Source of the DNA: a virus
IMG/VR virus record: IMGVR_UViG_3300033984_000283
Location: 1-52,819 of that record
Length of the DNA: 52,819 bases
Reading direction: 5' to 3' (one strand)
Position numbers and translations under genes: made by a program. Positions 29,001-37,499 of this stretch are shown here, piece by piece. The notes below the pieces were generated by a model, which was given only the letters and a program-made list of their open reading frames with translations, searched no databases and was not told where the DNA came from. Position 1 is the first letter of the stretch, and every line of letters starts with the position of its first letter.

Positions 29001-31656
29001 TTACACATTGACCACTAAAATTACTGTATGTCATAGCAGTAATAACTTGGAAATATTCTATATCAATAGGGAATTTATGGGTATTTGTAGTTGTTTTTGC
29101 ACTATATGGACCAGCATCATCAAATACTCTAACATCATAAGTAGTTGATAACATACTACTAATACCGTTAGGATGTGCGTAATTAACTGTCACCGTTGTA
29201 TCACCTGTATATGTTGTTCCTGTAATTGCGTTGTTATTAAATATATTTTTAATACCTCCCGTTAAATTTGGGTCTTTACTAAAAGTCGGATTTTGAAAAG
29301 CCAACATTTCTCCCGCAACTAATCTTCTAGCAGTTGATTTATCACATAATATTACAATAGTATTATCTTTATGAAATTTACCCGGATTACGTGCTTCGTC
29401 AAAAGTAACATTAATTCTATTAACACCACCTCCCGGATTAGTTGTACCACTATTAAAATATTTCGCTTTAACATTAAATAAGTTAATTCTATCCGCCATT
29501 GGTAATGCGTTAGTAAACCAATCATACGCAAAAGATGTACTATCACCCCCTTCACCCACAGCAATAACCTCACTTTGTAAGTAAGGTGCTCCAATAGTGG
29601 ATGACCCATATTGATTATCAAATTGATACCCCGCAAAATCATTAGCAAAAATAACTTTTCTTTGACCCGGAAACCCATTTGGATTTGTCTCAGCATTAAA
29701 GGATGGTAATTTAAACGTTGCAAAGGTAGATAATGGAACACTTATTAAACCAGCATTTAATGGTGATATTGGTTTAGGGTCTGACGATATTGTTGGACAC
29801 GGTACTAATTCATTTTCTTCATCCTCATCATTACCATCCGGGTCAGGGTTTTCATTAACACTTTGTCCTTGTTCACAAGAACAAAGGTCACAATCCGGAT
29901 ATGTTAATATAGGAACTTTTATCCCTTTTAAGTCAAGTTTCCATAACAGCCTTAAAATATACGCCAAAAGAAGTCCTAATATTATATATATAACTATCAT
30001 AGCCAAATACCCCGCAATCATCCCTAAAGCATATGGAACACAACCAAGAATCAATATCCCGTAGTTAATAATACTAATAGCACACCAAACAATTAATCCA
30101 GGTATAACTATAAGCCTTAATAACCACACAACAAAATATAAAATGTGCATCACCAATATTAACGCAAAGAATACCGGTGTAAGTATTATACTGAAAAACA
30201 TAAAAATTATGTATAGTATGTCAAACCTAAAATTACCATCATTTGTTGGAAATTTATTATTTTCAGTTTCACAAGATTCCTCTAAGATATTTTTAATACC
30301 GACATACCTTTCACTTCCGCTACCCCCTCTATGATTATATATAAATTCTGATACAGTATAAACTTTATTATACTGCATTATGTAAAACTTATCATCACAA
30401 TTTATAGCGTCTTGAATCATTTGAGTATTTCCATAATCATTCCAATCAACGCTAAAAGCATACGATTCAAATTGATTGGAACTATATTCTCTAATATTTG
30501 GTACTAAAAAATAAGCTCTTTTAGTAAGGTCTGATAATGATGGTGATTGAGACCATTTTACTTTAAATCTATATTTTGCTTTAGTTGGGATACCAACCTC
30601 AGGGTCATTTGAAAGAACTTGTTCTCCAAACTCATTGGTTACATAGTAATCCATATTCATTGGGACATCTACCAACCAAGTTCCGTTTTCATCAATAACT
30701 TTACCACCCCCCTCTAAACTAAAATTTTCAAGAATAGGTAACCCGTTAGAATCTTGTTGTATTGTTTGTCTAATCGCCAATATTTCACCGGGACCCGTAG
30801 TTAAACTACATTGATACCCCGACCTGTTAGTTGGTTTACAATTAGACTTTAATGCGTTAGTATCTGAGTCAGAAATTATAGAACCCATAAAAATAGATGT
30901 TGGTCGAATATCAACATTCGCCTCACTACTTAAATCAAAATCTGTTCTTGTTATACCTAAATTACAAATTTCAGGTTGTCCCCATAATGGTTCAACCTCA
31001 ATACTTCTATTTACCGATACAATTTGTGGTAATTCTCTTAAATTATTTGATGATTTAAAATTTGTTCCGGATACTTGAGCTTCTGTTGCAAGACCCATTC
31101 TAATCAAATCTTGAGGTGATAATGAAAATTCTCCAATGTCAGACAAATCAACATCTAAAACAATTAGATGAGCACCAACAGGAACCCCAAAAATCATATA
31201 ATCACCACTATCGTTTGTAACCGCATTATATTTATAATACTTGTCGTAAACTTCAATTAAAGTTGGGTTAGTTAAAACATCCGTTCTAGTGAAAAATGTC
31301 CCGGTAGGAACGTGAGCACTATATGATGGTTTATAGGGTAGTAAATTATATCTATAACCATCATCATTATTATCTAACAATGATTTATACGGATATAACT
31401 CAGAAATAATTGGGTCAGCTTGGTCTTTACTATCTAAAGGTATGAAGATAGATACTTTGGCATTTGGAACACCAAATCCATTATTAACACTAACACGTCC
31501 AACAATAACACCATAATCAGCACATTGTCTAGTATAGATGTCTGTTTGTAATATTTTTAAGGATAATATTTCTAAATGTTCGAACTCTTGGTCAATTAAT
31601 ACTTTAACTGAAGTGTCAACACCGACCTTTGTTCTTATTCTATAAGATTTTGACAT
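26002..31656 (-). CDS. Giant baseplate-operon protein with a membrane-helix cluster
   Basis: An 1884-residue protein and the first gene of the seven-gene tail operon. The N-terminus (about 47-175) resembles a carboxypeptidase-regulatory-type beta-sandwich (VGRVSVNNGFGVPNAKVSIF, then NDSGDYMIFGVPVGAHL). Residues about 477-577 are almost continuously hydrophobic, enough for four or five membrane-spanning helices, and are followed by a Cys cluster (CDLCSCEQ) and an acidic stretch. The remaining 1280 residues are beta-rich. Transmembrane clusters are very unusual in baseplate proteins. They could be buried in the tail and insert into the host envelope on ejection. No signal peptide is present. 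An ejection-pore role is inference. Confidence 0.65.
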   Translation of the reverse strand: MSKSYRIRTKVGVDTSVKVLIDQEFEHLEILSLKILQTDIYTRQCADYGVIVGRVSVNNGFGVPNAKVSIFIPLDSKDQADPIISELYPYKSLLDNNDDGYRYNLLPYKPSYSAHVPTGTFFTRTDVLTNPTLIEVYDKYYKYNAVTNDSGDYMIFGVPVGAHLIVLDVDLSDIGEFSLSPQDLIRMGLATEAQVSGTNFKSSNNLRELPQIVSVNRSIEVEPLWGQPEICNLGITRTDFDLSSEANVDIRPTSIFMGSIISDSDTNALKSNCKPTNRSGYQCSLTTGPGEILAIRQTIQQDSNGLPILENFSLEGGGKVIDENGTWLVDVPMNMDYYVTNEFGEQVLSNDPEVGIPTKAKYRFKVKWSQSPSLSDLTKRAYFLVPNIREYSSNQFESYAFSVDWNDYGNTQMIQDAINCDDKFYIMQYNKVYTVSEFIYNHRGGSGSERYVGIKNILEESCETENNKFPTNDGNFRFDILYIIFMFFSIILTPVFFALILVMHILYFVVWLLRLIVIPGLIVWCAISIINYGILILGCVPYALGMIAGYLAMIVIYIILGLLLAYILRLLWKLDLKGIKVPILTYPDCDLCSCEQGQSVNENPDPDGNDEDEENELVPCPTISSDPKPISPLNAGLISVPLSTFATFKLPSFNAETNPNGFPGQRKVIFANDFAGYQFDNQYGSSTIGAPYLQSEVIAVGEGGDSTSFAYDWFTNALPMADRINLFNVKAKYFNSGTTNPGGGVNRINVTFDEARNPGKFHKDNTIVILCDKSTARRLVAGEMLAFQNPTFSKDPNLTGGIKNIFNNNAITGTTYTGDTTVTVNYAHPNGISSMLSTTYDVRVFDDAGPYSAKTTTNTHKFPIDIEYFQVITAMTYSNFSGQCVNTLPNSLNKKYFRNESTLFQLFSTINGGRRDWTGTIFNPNCYYRPNGNTHPDPIPFGVQKYDSMNYVRNRNENVVVILNRGVDPYTSKIPIKYGIGKLFGHQNESDVEISGYYRMNIPIQGKFLNISHDGNERAVTTPLPAWTPLPTGSTPNYVTGATWVGGIQPTVGGNINTETGYAIGQNLYFNSFSYCPNQKETWQFVTGYTQGVTASTWTQMTSRFSGFNSNLISYYSNLDNRSLFYAPSCKNAQPLRGTTQTSDDSLSNGAYPNTPTVSNGASSSPFGLRISLNNDFTKAYTYTPYGMIRDFNGYCYMQVPTPDNPSVYNVTGRTEGYIPNEIVEGASMMLMDIQYLRISLNFDPSDTPYWYQYGDYRFPPTRVLTYYYSPIYSTGNTMNFTLGRVGSYSGASNNQIVMRGDRLPTGTVVEEYCCNGRVLQKNSKLTLYLIPSTGVIGINSIAGSTGSFGNGSLDDVREDLVGSPKINRVINTFTCAGSVNLDCYGCTPSPVNSTIFVRPRGGDCLQYEGETIFVGGCYVFITTIFISLFRDWELMFEWIARNMVMLGACRNVFSHRFNNNWVNGVLYAFPFKNEISGFSSPTSNPPNFPQGKKCNSVIMYHNPSRSFYYRCSPYDSNSGEFSADLKYPTTIMDLGPRADFLQELVMSDEYDGYLVNKLTSSTYSHVDEILNLFIISRFMDNNFLNNLLGAFNIFAYFQNSRKGKYLIDADYSQLISINSELGVAAFQSSNYPDAPTTVGAGGFVTGIRYKILSGGTASNPTDFTSIGAPPGYVAGTTTFIATGPGTGTGTALVDPGIQNPIFFDCKNSLGIFFSSDTQIRDYVSPKRTIINPTGTTSSICTFNNFTVYSQEVPLSQWRIDGGGEHAGSIFGGESNDWDFQTIFSSKYQSLDRLLPVSRYFRTTNQSQNDFFKGYIYAVTNGNSLPTYQNNSITAKPQYWSQNTPETDLITVGAPFHFYFGLRRGASAFDRFRTKWINTSNVIN

Positions 31657-31669
31657 TTTTATCTTTTTT

Positions 31670-31677
31670 AATAAATA
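31670..31677 (-). promoter_or_regulatory. TATTTATT motif before the tail operon
   Basis: On the minus strand TATTTATT ends 13 bases before the ATG at 31656, the first gene of the 17-kb tail operon. The same 13-base distance is seen before the gene at 44308. It is a candidate phage promoter element. Confidence 0.4.
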
Positions 31678-31724
31678 GTTTATATACCATTTTTAAAAGA
31701 TAAAACATTTTTTTTGAAAATAAA

Positions 31725-32651
31725 TTATGGTTTAAACTTATATTGTTTAACAAAATCAATAGGGTTTGATTTTTTTTCTAAAAAATTATTAACAATACTA
31801 ATAACATATTTGTGAACAGTGTTATCAATAGATGTGTGAGTTGTATTAGGAATATCAACATTAAGGACTTTAGTTATTCGATTATCCTTAAATAAGGACA
31901 CTCGTCCCCCTGAATTGGTGAAGAAAATCATATTGTCCGACCATTTAACAGACATAAAGTTTATCACATAACCAACATTATCTTTAATTTGATAATCATA
32001 GTTATTATACAATTGGTTAGCACTATCTAAGAAAACAACTAAATCAACACCAATTTTTTCTTTATTTAAATTATCCAACACCTGAGCAACATTATACCCA
32101 CCAATACTATGTCCAATAAGAACAACCTTACCTGTTGGGTTAAATAGCCTAAAATACTTTACTGTTTTAAAAACCTCTTCGGACGTTAAATTATAGTTGT
32201 TTGTTCCAATATATGTAATTACACTTGTCTCTTTAGTTTCGACCTTACTTTCAACCAAACCCAAACCATCTAAGTCCCTCGACTTAGAAATGTCAATTTG
32301 AACCTCATTAGCCCCTGACACATCCTTGAATGGTCCTAACGAACCTTCAACAACTATAACTAAATTTTTGGTATTTTTATTAAAATAATCTTGGGGGTGT
32401 TGGATTGTTTCTAATTTTCTTCTTTCATTAAAATCGGTAATATCTGAAGTAATAAAAGAACTAACAATTATTAATAAAAAAATTTGAAATTTTGTTACTT
32501 TTTTAGTTACCCTAATTTGATTAAAAAAAATCAAAAAAATAATAAAAGAACAAATCAATCTGAAGTTAAGATATAATCCCGCAACAAAACATTGAGACCA
32601 AGTCCCATTATACCCTTTAATAAAAGTTAAAATATCTGTAATATAATCCAT
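31725..32651 (-). CDS. Membrane-anchored alpha/beta hydrolase (esterase or lipase-like)
   Basis: A 308-residue protein. Two hydrophobic segments (about 22-45 and 54-70) separated by a short basic loop look like membrane anchors. The rest fits an alpha/beta hydrolase: a central strand VVLIG, the nucleophile elbow GHSIGG (Ser182), an acid after the next strand (VVFLDS, Asp209) and a late His (His272 or His280). Substrates could be lipids, esters or a modified cell-wall polymer. It lies downstream of the gp6-like wedge gene, so it would be expressed late with the tail proteins. Roles in lysis, envelope remodelling or superinfection exclusion are all possible. Confidence 0.7.
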   Translation of the reverse strand: MDYITDILTFIKGYNGTWSQCFVAGLYLNFRLICSFIIFLIFFNQIRVTKKVTKFQIFLLIIVSSFITSDITDFNERRKLETIQHPQDYFNKNTKNLVIVVEGSLGPFKDVSGANEVQIDISKSRDLDGLGLVESKVETKETSVITYIGTNNYNLTSEEVFKTVKYFRLFNPTGKVVLIGHSIGGYNVAQVLDNLNKEKIGVDLVVFLDSANQLYNNYDYQIKDNVGYVINFMSVKWSDNMIFFTNSGGRVSLFKDNRITKVLNVDIPNTTHTSIDNTVHKYVISIVNNFLEKKSNPIDFVKQYKFKP

Positions 32652-32682
32652 TTATTAAAAATAGAGAATACCGATTAAATTA

Positions 32683-34521
32683 TCAAGAGAAATTAACCGT
32701 TTTTAAATTTTTAACTCTAATGTTTATATCTTTGTTTGCATATTTTATTTGGTAAGTTTGGTTTGGTTCCGCAAAGATTGTATCATCAATTAACCCTATC
32801 TGATAAGTTGTACTGTCAATATATCGTTGAGATGTTTGAGATGATGAATACTGTCCACCAACTTTATTAAAGACTTGAATATCGGATAATGAAATTACCC
32901 CGTTTTCACTTTGTATTAATCTTCTTAATTCAGAAATATTAACATTTTCACCCATTTGTCTATTTTCCGGATTAAAATATTCCGAAACAATCGTAATGAT
33001 TTGAGAAATAACTGTTCCTTGGTTTTGTGTATTATCTAAAACAACATCAATATTAAATCCTAAATCAATAACGTTAGCACTTTGTATTGACACATAATCA
33101 TTTATCATACGATAGTTTGATAAATAATTTGCAACATTATTCTTTAAAGTGTTTGAAATTACCTCTGTTAGTCTACCTGTTTCATCATACGACAACATTT
33201 GGACAATAATTTTATTATTGTTTTCCGTTATTGATACTTTTGCCGGAGCTCCAAATTGTGAAGGCATTGTTCGGATTATTGAATCGTAATCATTTACGGT
33301 TACCGCTCTTTTTTGTGATGAGAAATTATATGAAACTAAATTTCTAACTTCTTCAGTTGTTGGGTAATTAGCTCCCCCAATCGCTGCGGTTACGTTTGTA
33401 CATCTTAATGAATTTACTACAGTTGTGTTAATACTATCTGATGGTCCGTTCACAAAGAATGATACTGTACCTATTTGAGTAATTGAATTTACACCAATAT
33501 TACTACCTACACCACCACCAACTCTATATTGTATGAATAGTGTTGTATTTGGTTTTAAAGTACTACCTAACGCTAAGTTGTTGGAATACTTATATAGATT
33601 TAATTGATAACCATCTCTTGCAAACTCTCTTAACTGTTCGTCCGCAGATTGTGAACCACCCCCAAAAGTAATTTTTAAAAATCCTTCAGGTGTAAATTCA
33701 CTAATAAACTTAGTACTTGTTTGAATGTATTTCCCCACTTTAATCCCCGGAGAATCCGATACTTTTGTTGGGTCTTCTACAAATACTCTATCTTCCGCCA
33801 AAGCATCCACTTCATACCATCTATTATCTAACCCTAAGAACTCCTGAACTGACGGTATATTAGTATACTGTGTACTATCTTTCAACAAAACACTAGTTAT
33901 ACCCAATACATTCTTGTCCGGTAAAAATAATTCATAAAAAGGTCTAACATCATTAGGTGTTATTACTTTTTTAAACACTTTTGTTGTTCCATTAACAACA
34001 GTTTCTCGTTTAGTAATTGTATAGTTTAATAATTTATTATTTGAATCAAAATTAGGTATTTTTAGTCTATTTGGAAAACCTTCACCATTAATAGGTGATG
34101 AGAAATCAATATCATATACAGTTTCAAAGACTTGTCCGGCACCATTAACTTGTGACCCTCTTCTTAGAATACCACAATATCGTAAATCTTCTTTATCCCC
34201 AAAAGCAGGAACTGTAATTGAAAAATCAACTAAAGCAACCGATGGTCTCATACCCGGAACTTTTAATCCATAAGTTTTTGCTATATTAAAAACTGACGAC
34301 CTTTGTTGAGCATATTGAAGAACTGTCTCTTGAATACTTCTATCAATGTTAAATTGTAAGTTATCCGTTACCGCAGCGTTCAAATCTAATAATACAGAAA
34401 AAACAGACGCGTCATTGAAGTTTTGAATCGTGTCCGGATAATACGTTTTAGTGAAGTTAATTAACTCAGTTCTGATTGATTGGAAATCCCTTGTTGTGTA
34501 GGAAATTTTCTTGTTTGCCAT
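32683..34521 (-). CDS. Baseplate wedge protein, gp6/J-like
   Basis: A 612-residue protein that fits the T4 gp6 / P2 J family, which forms the ring of wedges around the baseplate hub. The N-terminus (SYTTRDFQSIRTELINFTKT, then DASVFSVLLDLNAAVTDNLQ) is highly characteristic of the family. A later segment (YNFSSQKRAVTVNDYDSIIR) with a preceding TEEVRNLV is the usual baseplate-J core. It lies four bases after the gp25-like gene, the neighbour it also has in other myoviruses. This is one of the clearest markers that the phage has a contractile tail. Confidence 0.9.
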   Translation of the reverse strand: MANKKISYTTRDFQSIRTELINFTKTYYPDTIQNFNDASVFSVLLDLNAAVTDNLQFNIDRSIQETVLQYAQQRSSVFNIAKTYGLKVPGMRPSVALVDFSITVPAFGDKEDLRYCGILRRGSQVNGAGQVFETVYDIDFSSPINGEGFPNRLKIPNFDSNNKLLNYTITKRETVVNGTTKVFKKVITPNDVRPFYELFLPDKNVLGITSVLLKDSTQYTNIPSVQEFLGLDNRWYEVDALAEDRVFVEDPTKVSDSPGIKVGKYIQTSTKFISEFTPEGFLKITFGGGSQSADEQLREFARDGYQLNLYKYSNNLALGSTLKPNTTLFIQYRVGGGVGSNIGVNSITQIGTVSFFVNGPSDSINTTVVNSLRCTNVTAAIGGANYPTTEEVRNLVSYNFSSQKRAVTVNDYDSIIRTMPSQFGAPAKVSITENNNKIIVQMLSYDETGRLTEVISNTLKNNVANYLSNYRMINDYVSIQSANVIDLGFNIDVVLDNTQNQGTVISQIITIVSEYFNPENRQMGENVNISELRRLIQSENGVISLSDIQVFNKVGGQYSSSQTSQRYIDSTTYQIGLIDDTIFAEPNQTYQIKYANKDINIRVKNLKTVNFS

Positions 34522-34525
34522 AATT

Positions 34526-34984
34526 TTATATATTAATAATTACAAAGTCACTACTATTAAACACATCATTGTTGATGGTGTAATCAATCTTAACTTTCGC
34601 TGTATGTTCTTTATTCGACATATTTGGTACCCGAAATATTCTCTCATCGTTATCATTTATATAACTACCTTTATCTTCACTACCCTCTGAGGCGGCTTGG
34701 ACACTAATGTTAGTTATTGTTATCCCCGGTAAATAGTTTCCCGCGGATTCTCGTATTTCAGATTCTATTTCTGAAAATGTTGGACCATCTAATGGTTCAA
34801 AAATAAACTCATATAATCTTGTCCCAAAATCCGGTAAATAATATCTACTACCTTTTCTTGTTAATAAAAGGTGTATTAAGTTAGACCTAATCTCTTGGTC
34901 ATTATAATCTGATAAATCTAAGTATTTCCCATCAAAAGATTCTCTGAAAGGAAAAGTTAAACCATATGTTGTTCCATCTGCCAT
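34526..34984 (-). CDS. Baseplate wedge protein, gp25-like
   Basis: A 152-residue protein of the gp25/GpW lysozyme-like wedge family, which links the sheath to the baseplate. Diagnostic parts are MADGTTYGLTFPF at the start, RYYLPDFGTRLYEFIFEP in the middle and ESAGNYLPGITITNI after it. The ATG at 34984 is preferred over an in-frame GTG at 35041. The GTG lies inside the hairpin of the ribonucleotide reductase terminator, and the family begins at the MADG position. Two TATTTATA motifs precede it. It is followed four bases later by the gp6-like gene, a conserved pairing. Confidence 0.9.
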   Translation of the reverse strand: MADGTTYGLTFPFRESFDGKYLDLSDYNDQEIRSNLIHLLLTRKGSRYYLPDFGTRLYEFIFEPLDGPTFSEIESEIRESAGNYLPGITITNISVQAASEGSEDKGSYINDNDERIFRVPNMSNKEHTAKVKIDYTINNDVFNSSDFVIINI

Positions 34985-34987
34985 AAC

Positions 34988-35022
34988 TATAAATATAGTG
35001 TCGTAATTATTTCTTATAAATA
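34988..35022 (-). promoter_or_regulatory. Paired TATTTATA motifs before the gp25-like gene
   Basis: Two copies of TATTTATA on the minus strand (34995-34988 and 35022-35015) lie 27 bases apart between the reductase terminator and the gp25 start. The nearer ends three bases before the ATG, the farther thirty bases before it. Since the terminator isolates this operon from the one upstream, a promoter is expected here. Confidence 0.5.
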
Positions 35023-35029
35023 GAGTAAA

Positions 35030-35057
35030 ATAAAAAATCACGACCGAAGTCGTGATT
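35030..35057 (-). terminator. Intrinsic terminator with a UUCG loop after nrdA
   Basis: Read on the minus strand, a nine-base perfect stem (AATCACGAC with GTCGTGATT) closes a TTCG tetraloop, and TTTTTATTTTA-type sequence follows. The UUCG loop is an exceptionally stable RNA tetraloop. It lies 24 bases after the nrdA stop and ends the replication cassette. Confidence 0.92.
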
Positions 35058-35081
35058 ATTGTTATAATTATTTTAATTTAA

Positions 35082-37496
35082 TTAAGAACCACACCCAAAA
35101 CACTCAAATTCTGTGTCAGTAGGTTTTTGTGTTAAATCTACCGTTGGTTTTTCAATAGTCTTTGGTTGTTGTACTTTTGTAATATCAACTGCCAAATGTT
35201 TTGCCCCGGTTGATATTGCTTTTGTTCTAACATAGTAACAAAGAGTTTTTAATCCTTTACCCCAAGAATGGAAGTGAGATGATGAAATCTTTGATAATGT
35301 TGGTTCAGACATATAGATATTCATCGACTGTGATTGGTCAATAAATGGTGCTCTGTCAGCCGCCATATCAATAAGTTCTCTTTGAGATATTTCCCAAATT
35401 GTTCTATATTTAGGAATTAAATGTTCAATTCTTTTTACCTTTTTATTGTAATTCTTATCTTCCGTGTCCAAATAATGATTAAAGTTAATGTTTTGAACAG
35501 AACCTTCATTCATTATGATTTCATTTTTTAAATCCTCACACCAAACACCTAACTTTTCAAAATCGTTAATTAAGTATTTATTAACAATTAAAATTTCTCC
35601 CCCAACCACACGACGATTAAATAATGCCGAGTGAGCCGGTTCTGTCATTTCAAATGAACCTGTGATTTTAGCCGAAGATGCTACCGGCATCTGAGCCGTA
35701 AATAATGAGTTACAAACCCCGTGGTTGGACACCTCTAATTTAAGTGAGTCCCAATCCCACATTCTACCTAATCCTTCGTAATCTAATCCCCACATATCAA
35801 ATTGAAATATCCCTTTTGACATTGGTGACCCTTTAAAGAATTTATATGGTTTGTATTCACCTGTTTTACATAAGTTCATACTTTCGGTGATTGCAGCAAA
35901 ATAGATTGTTTCAAAAATTTCTTTGTTTAATTGTTTTGCCTCTTCAGTCGTGAAGATATAATCCATTAAGAAGAATACGTCAGCAAGACCTTGAGTTCCA
36001 ATCGCAATCGCTCTTTGTTCTAAACCACCTTTTCTACCTTGTTCAGTTGAGTAACTATTAATGTCAACAACTTTGTTAAGTGCTCTAACAACCTTTCTAA
36101 CCTCACTGTAAAGTAACTTGAAATCAAACTCACCTTTAATAATAAAGTTTTTCAATACCATAGATGATAATGTACAGATTGCTGTGGTGTTTTCATCAGT
36201 ATATTGGTAAATCTCATTACATAGGTTAGATTGTTTAATCACCCCAATGTTTTGATGGTTTGTTTTTCTGTTTGCACTATCTTTAGAACATAAGTAAGGA
36301 ACTCCGGTTTCAACCTGAGATTCAATAATTTTATTCCAAATTGTCTGAGCTTTCACTTTCTTACCTAAACCAAGTTCAACCGCTTTGTTGTAGTTTGATT
36401 CATACTCATCACCGTAAGCCTCTTGTAATGGTTTAATACCCGCTTTAACAATGTCGTTAGGGCAGAATAAGTACCAATCATCATTGTTCTTAACCGCGTT
36501 CATAAAGTTGTCCGGTAACCAAATTGACGTAAACAAATCTTTTGCTCTCAACTCCTCAGCACCTGTATTCTTTTTGATTTCAAGTAAGTCCATAATGTCT
36601 TTATGCCAAGGTTCTATGTAGATGGCGGCGCTACCCGGTCTTCTACCTTGTTGATTAAAGAATCTCAGTCCTTCGTTAACAATCTTTAGGTATTTCAATA
36701 AACCACCGGCAAATCCACCTGATGAGTTAATACGACTCTCTTTACTACGAATGTTAGACATACATAATCCAATACCTGCAGCATCTGATGAATACGTTGA
36801 AATATCATTAAAGGTGTCTAATAAACCTTGTCTTGAATCCCCGTTATTGTATTTCAACACACAGGACGCTAATTGAGGTGTTTTAGTTCCCGCATTAATC
36901 ATAATTGGGGTTGCCGGAGAGATAAGTTGATTTGATAACGAATTGTAGTATTCAACCGCCTCTTCAAATGATTTAGTAACCCATAAAGCAACTCTCATAT
37001 ACATATGTTGCGGTCTTTCAACAACAACACCTTGTGGAGTCTTCAACAAATACATTTCCTGTAATGATTTCCACGCAAAATAATCAAAATTGTAATCATT
37101 CTCGTGATTTATTACAGAATCAATATCCCCCCAACCATATTCGTTAATAGTATCAATTAATATGTCATTAATAACTCCATCCTCGTGTAAACGTTTCATA
37201 GTATTACAGAAACTTTCGTCAGTTTCTTTATGATACGCAGAAATAGCCACCGAAGAAGCCAATCTTGAATAATCGTGATGACTACCGGTATAAGCCGCAG
37301 CAATCTCGTAAACCAATTTATCTAACTCTTTTGTGGTAATCACACCTTCAGTCGGAACAGAAGTAATCACCTTAATGAATACCTCATCAGCATTAACGTT
37401 TAACCCTTTAGCAGCTCTTTTTACTCGACTGTATATTTTTTGGGGGTTAAACGACACCTCGTCACCCCCTCTTTTTTTTATCTTTAATGACATCAT
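35082..37496 (-). CDS. nrdA: Ribonucleoside-diphosphate reductase, large subunit (class Ia)
   Basis: Reduces ribonucleotides to deoxyribonucleotides. The 804-residue protein has an N-terminal ATP-cone of about 90 residues. It shows the catalytic triad region SNLCNEI (Asn424, Cys426, Glu428) and the redox Cys pair Cys212 (ASCVL) and Cys441 (ICTLSS). The C-terminal thioredoxin-interacting pair is Cys799 and Cys802 in FECFGCGS. All expected catalytic residues are present, so it should be active. Two consecutive ATG codons start it; either could be used. It lies three bases after nrdB and is followed by the UUCG terminator. Confidence 0.95.
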   Translation of the reverse strand: MMSLKIKKRGGDEVSFNPQKIYSRVKRAAKGLNVNADEVFIKVITSVPTEGVITTKELDKLVYEIAAAYTGSHHDYSRLASSVAISAYHKETDESFCNTMKRLHEDGVINDILIDTINEYGWGDIDSVINHENDYNFDYFAWKSLQEMYLLKTPQGVVVERPQHMYMRVALWVTKSFEEAVEYYNSLSNQLISPATPIMINAGTKTPQLASCVLKYNNGDSRQGLLDTFNDISTYSSDAAGIGLCMSNIRSKESRINSSGGFAGGLLKYLKIVNEGLRFFNQQGRRPGSAAIYIEPWHKDIMDLLEIKKNTGAEELRAKDLFTSIWLPDNFMNAVKNNDDWYLFCPNDIVKAGIKPLQEAYGDEYESNYNKAVELGLGKKVKAQTIWNKIIESQVETGVPYLCSKDSANRKTNHQNIGVIKQSNLCNEIYQYTDENTTAICTLSSMVLKNFIIKGEFDFKLLYSEVRKVVRALNKVVDINSYSTEQGRKGGLEQRAIAIGTQGLADVFFLMDYIFTTEEAKQLNKEIFETIYFAAITESMNLCKTGEYKPYKFFKGSPMSKGIFQFDMWGLDYEGLGRMWDWDSLKLEVSNHGVCNSLFTAQMPVASSAKITGSFEMTEPAHSALFNRRVVGGEILIVNKYLINDFEKLGVWCEDLKNEIIMNEGSVQNINFNHYLDTEDKNYNKKVKRIEHLIPKYRTIWEISQRELIDMAADRAPFIDQSQSMNIYMSEPTLSKISSSHFHSWGKGLKTLCYYVRTKAISTGAKHLAVDITKVQQPKTIEKPTVDLTQKPTDTEFECFGCGS

Positions 37497-37499
37497 ATT

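Noticed and set aside
34985-35041. GTG start that would lengthen the gp25-like protein by 19 residues
   Set aside because: It lies within the nrdA terminator hairpin, and the family starts at the MADG position 34984.
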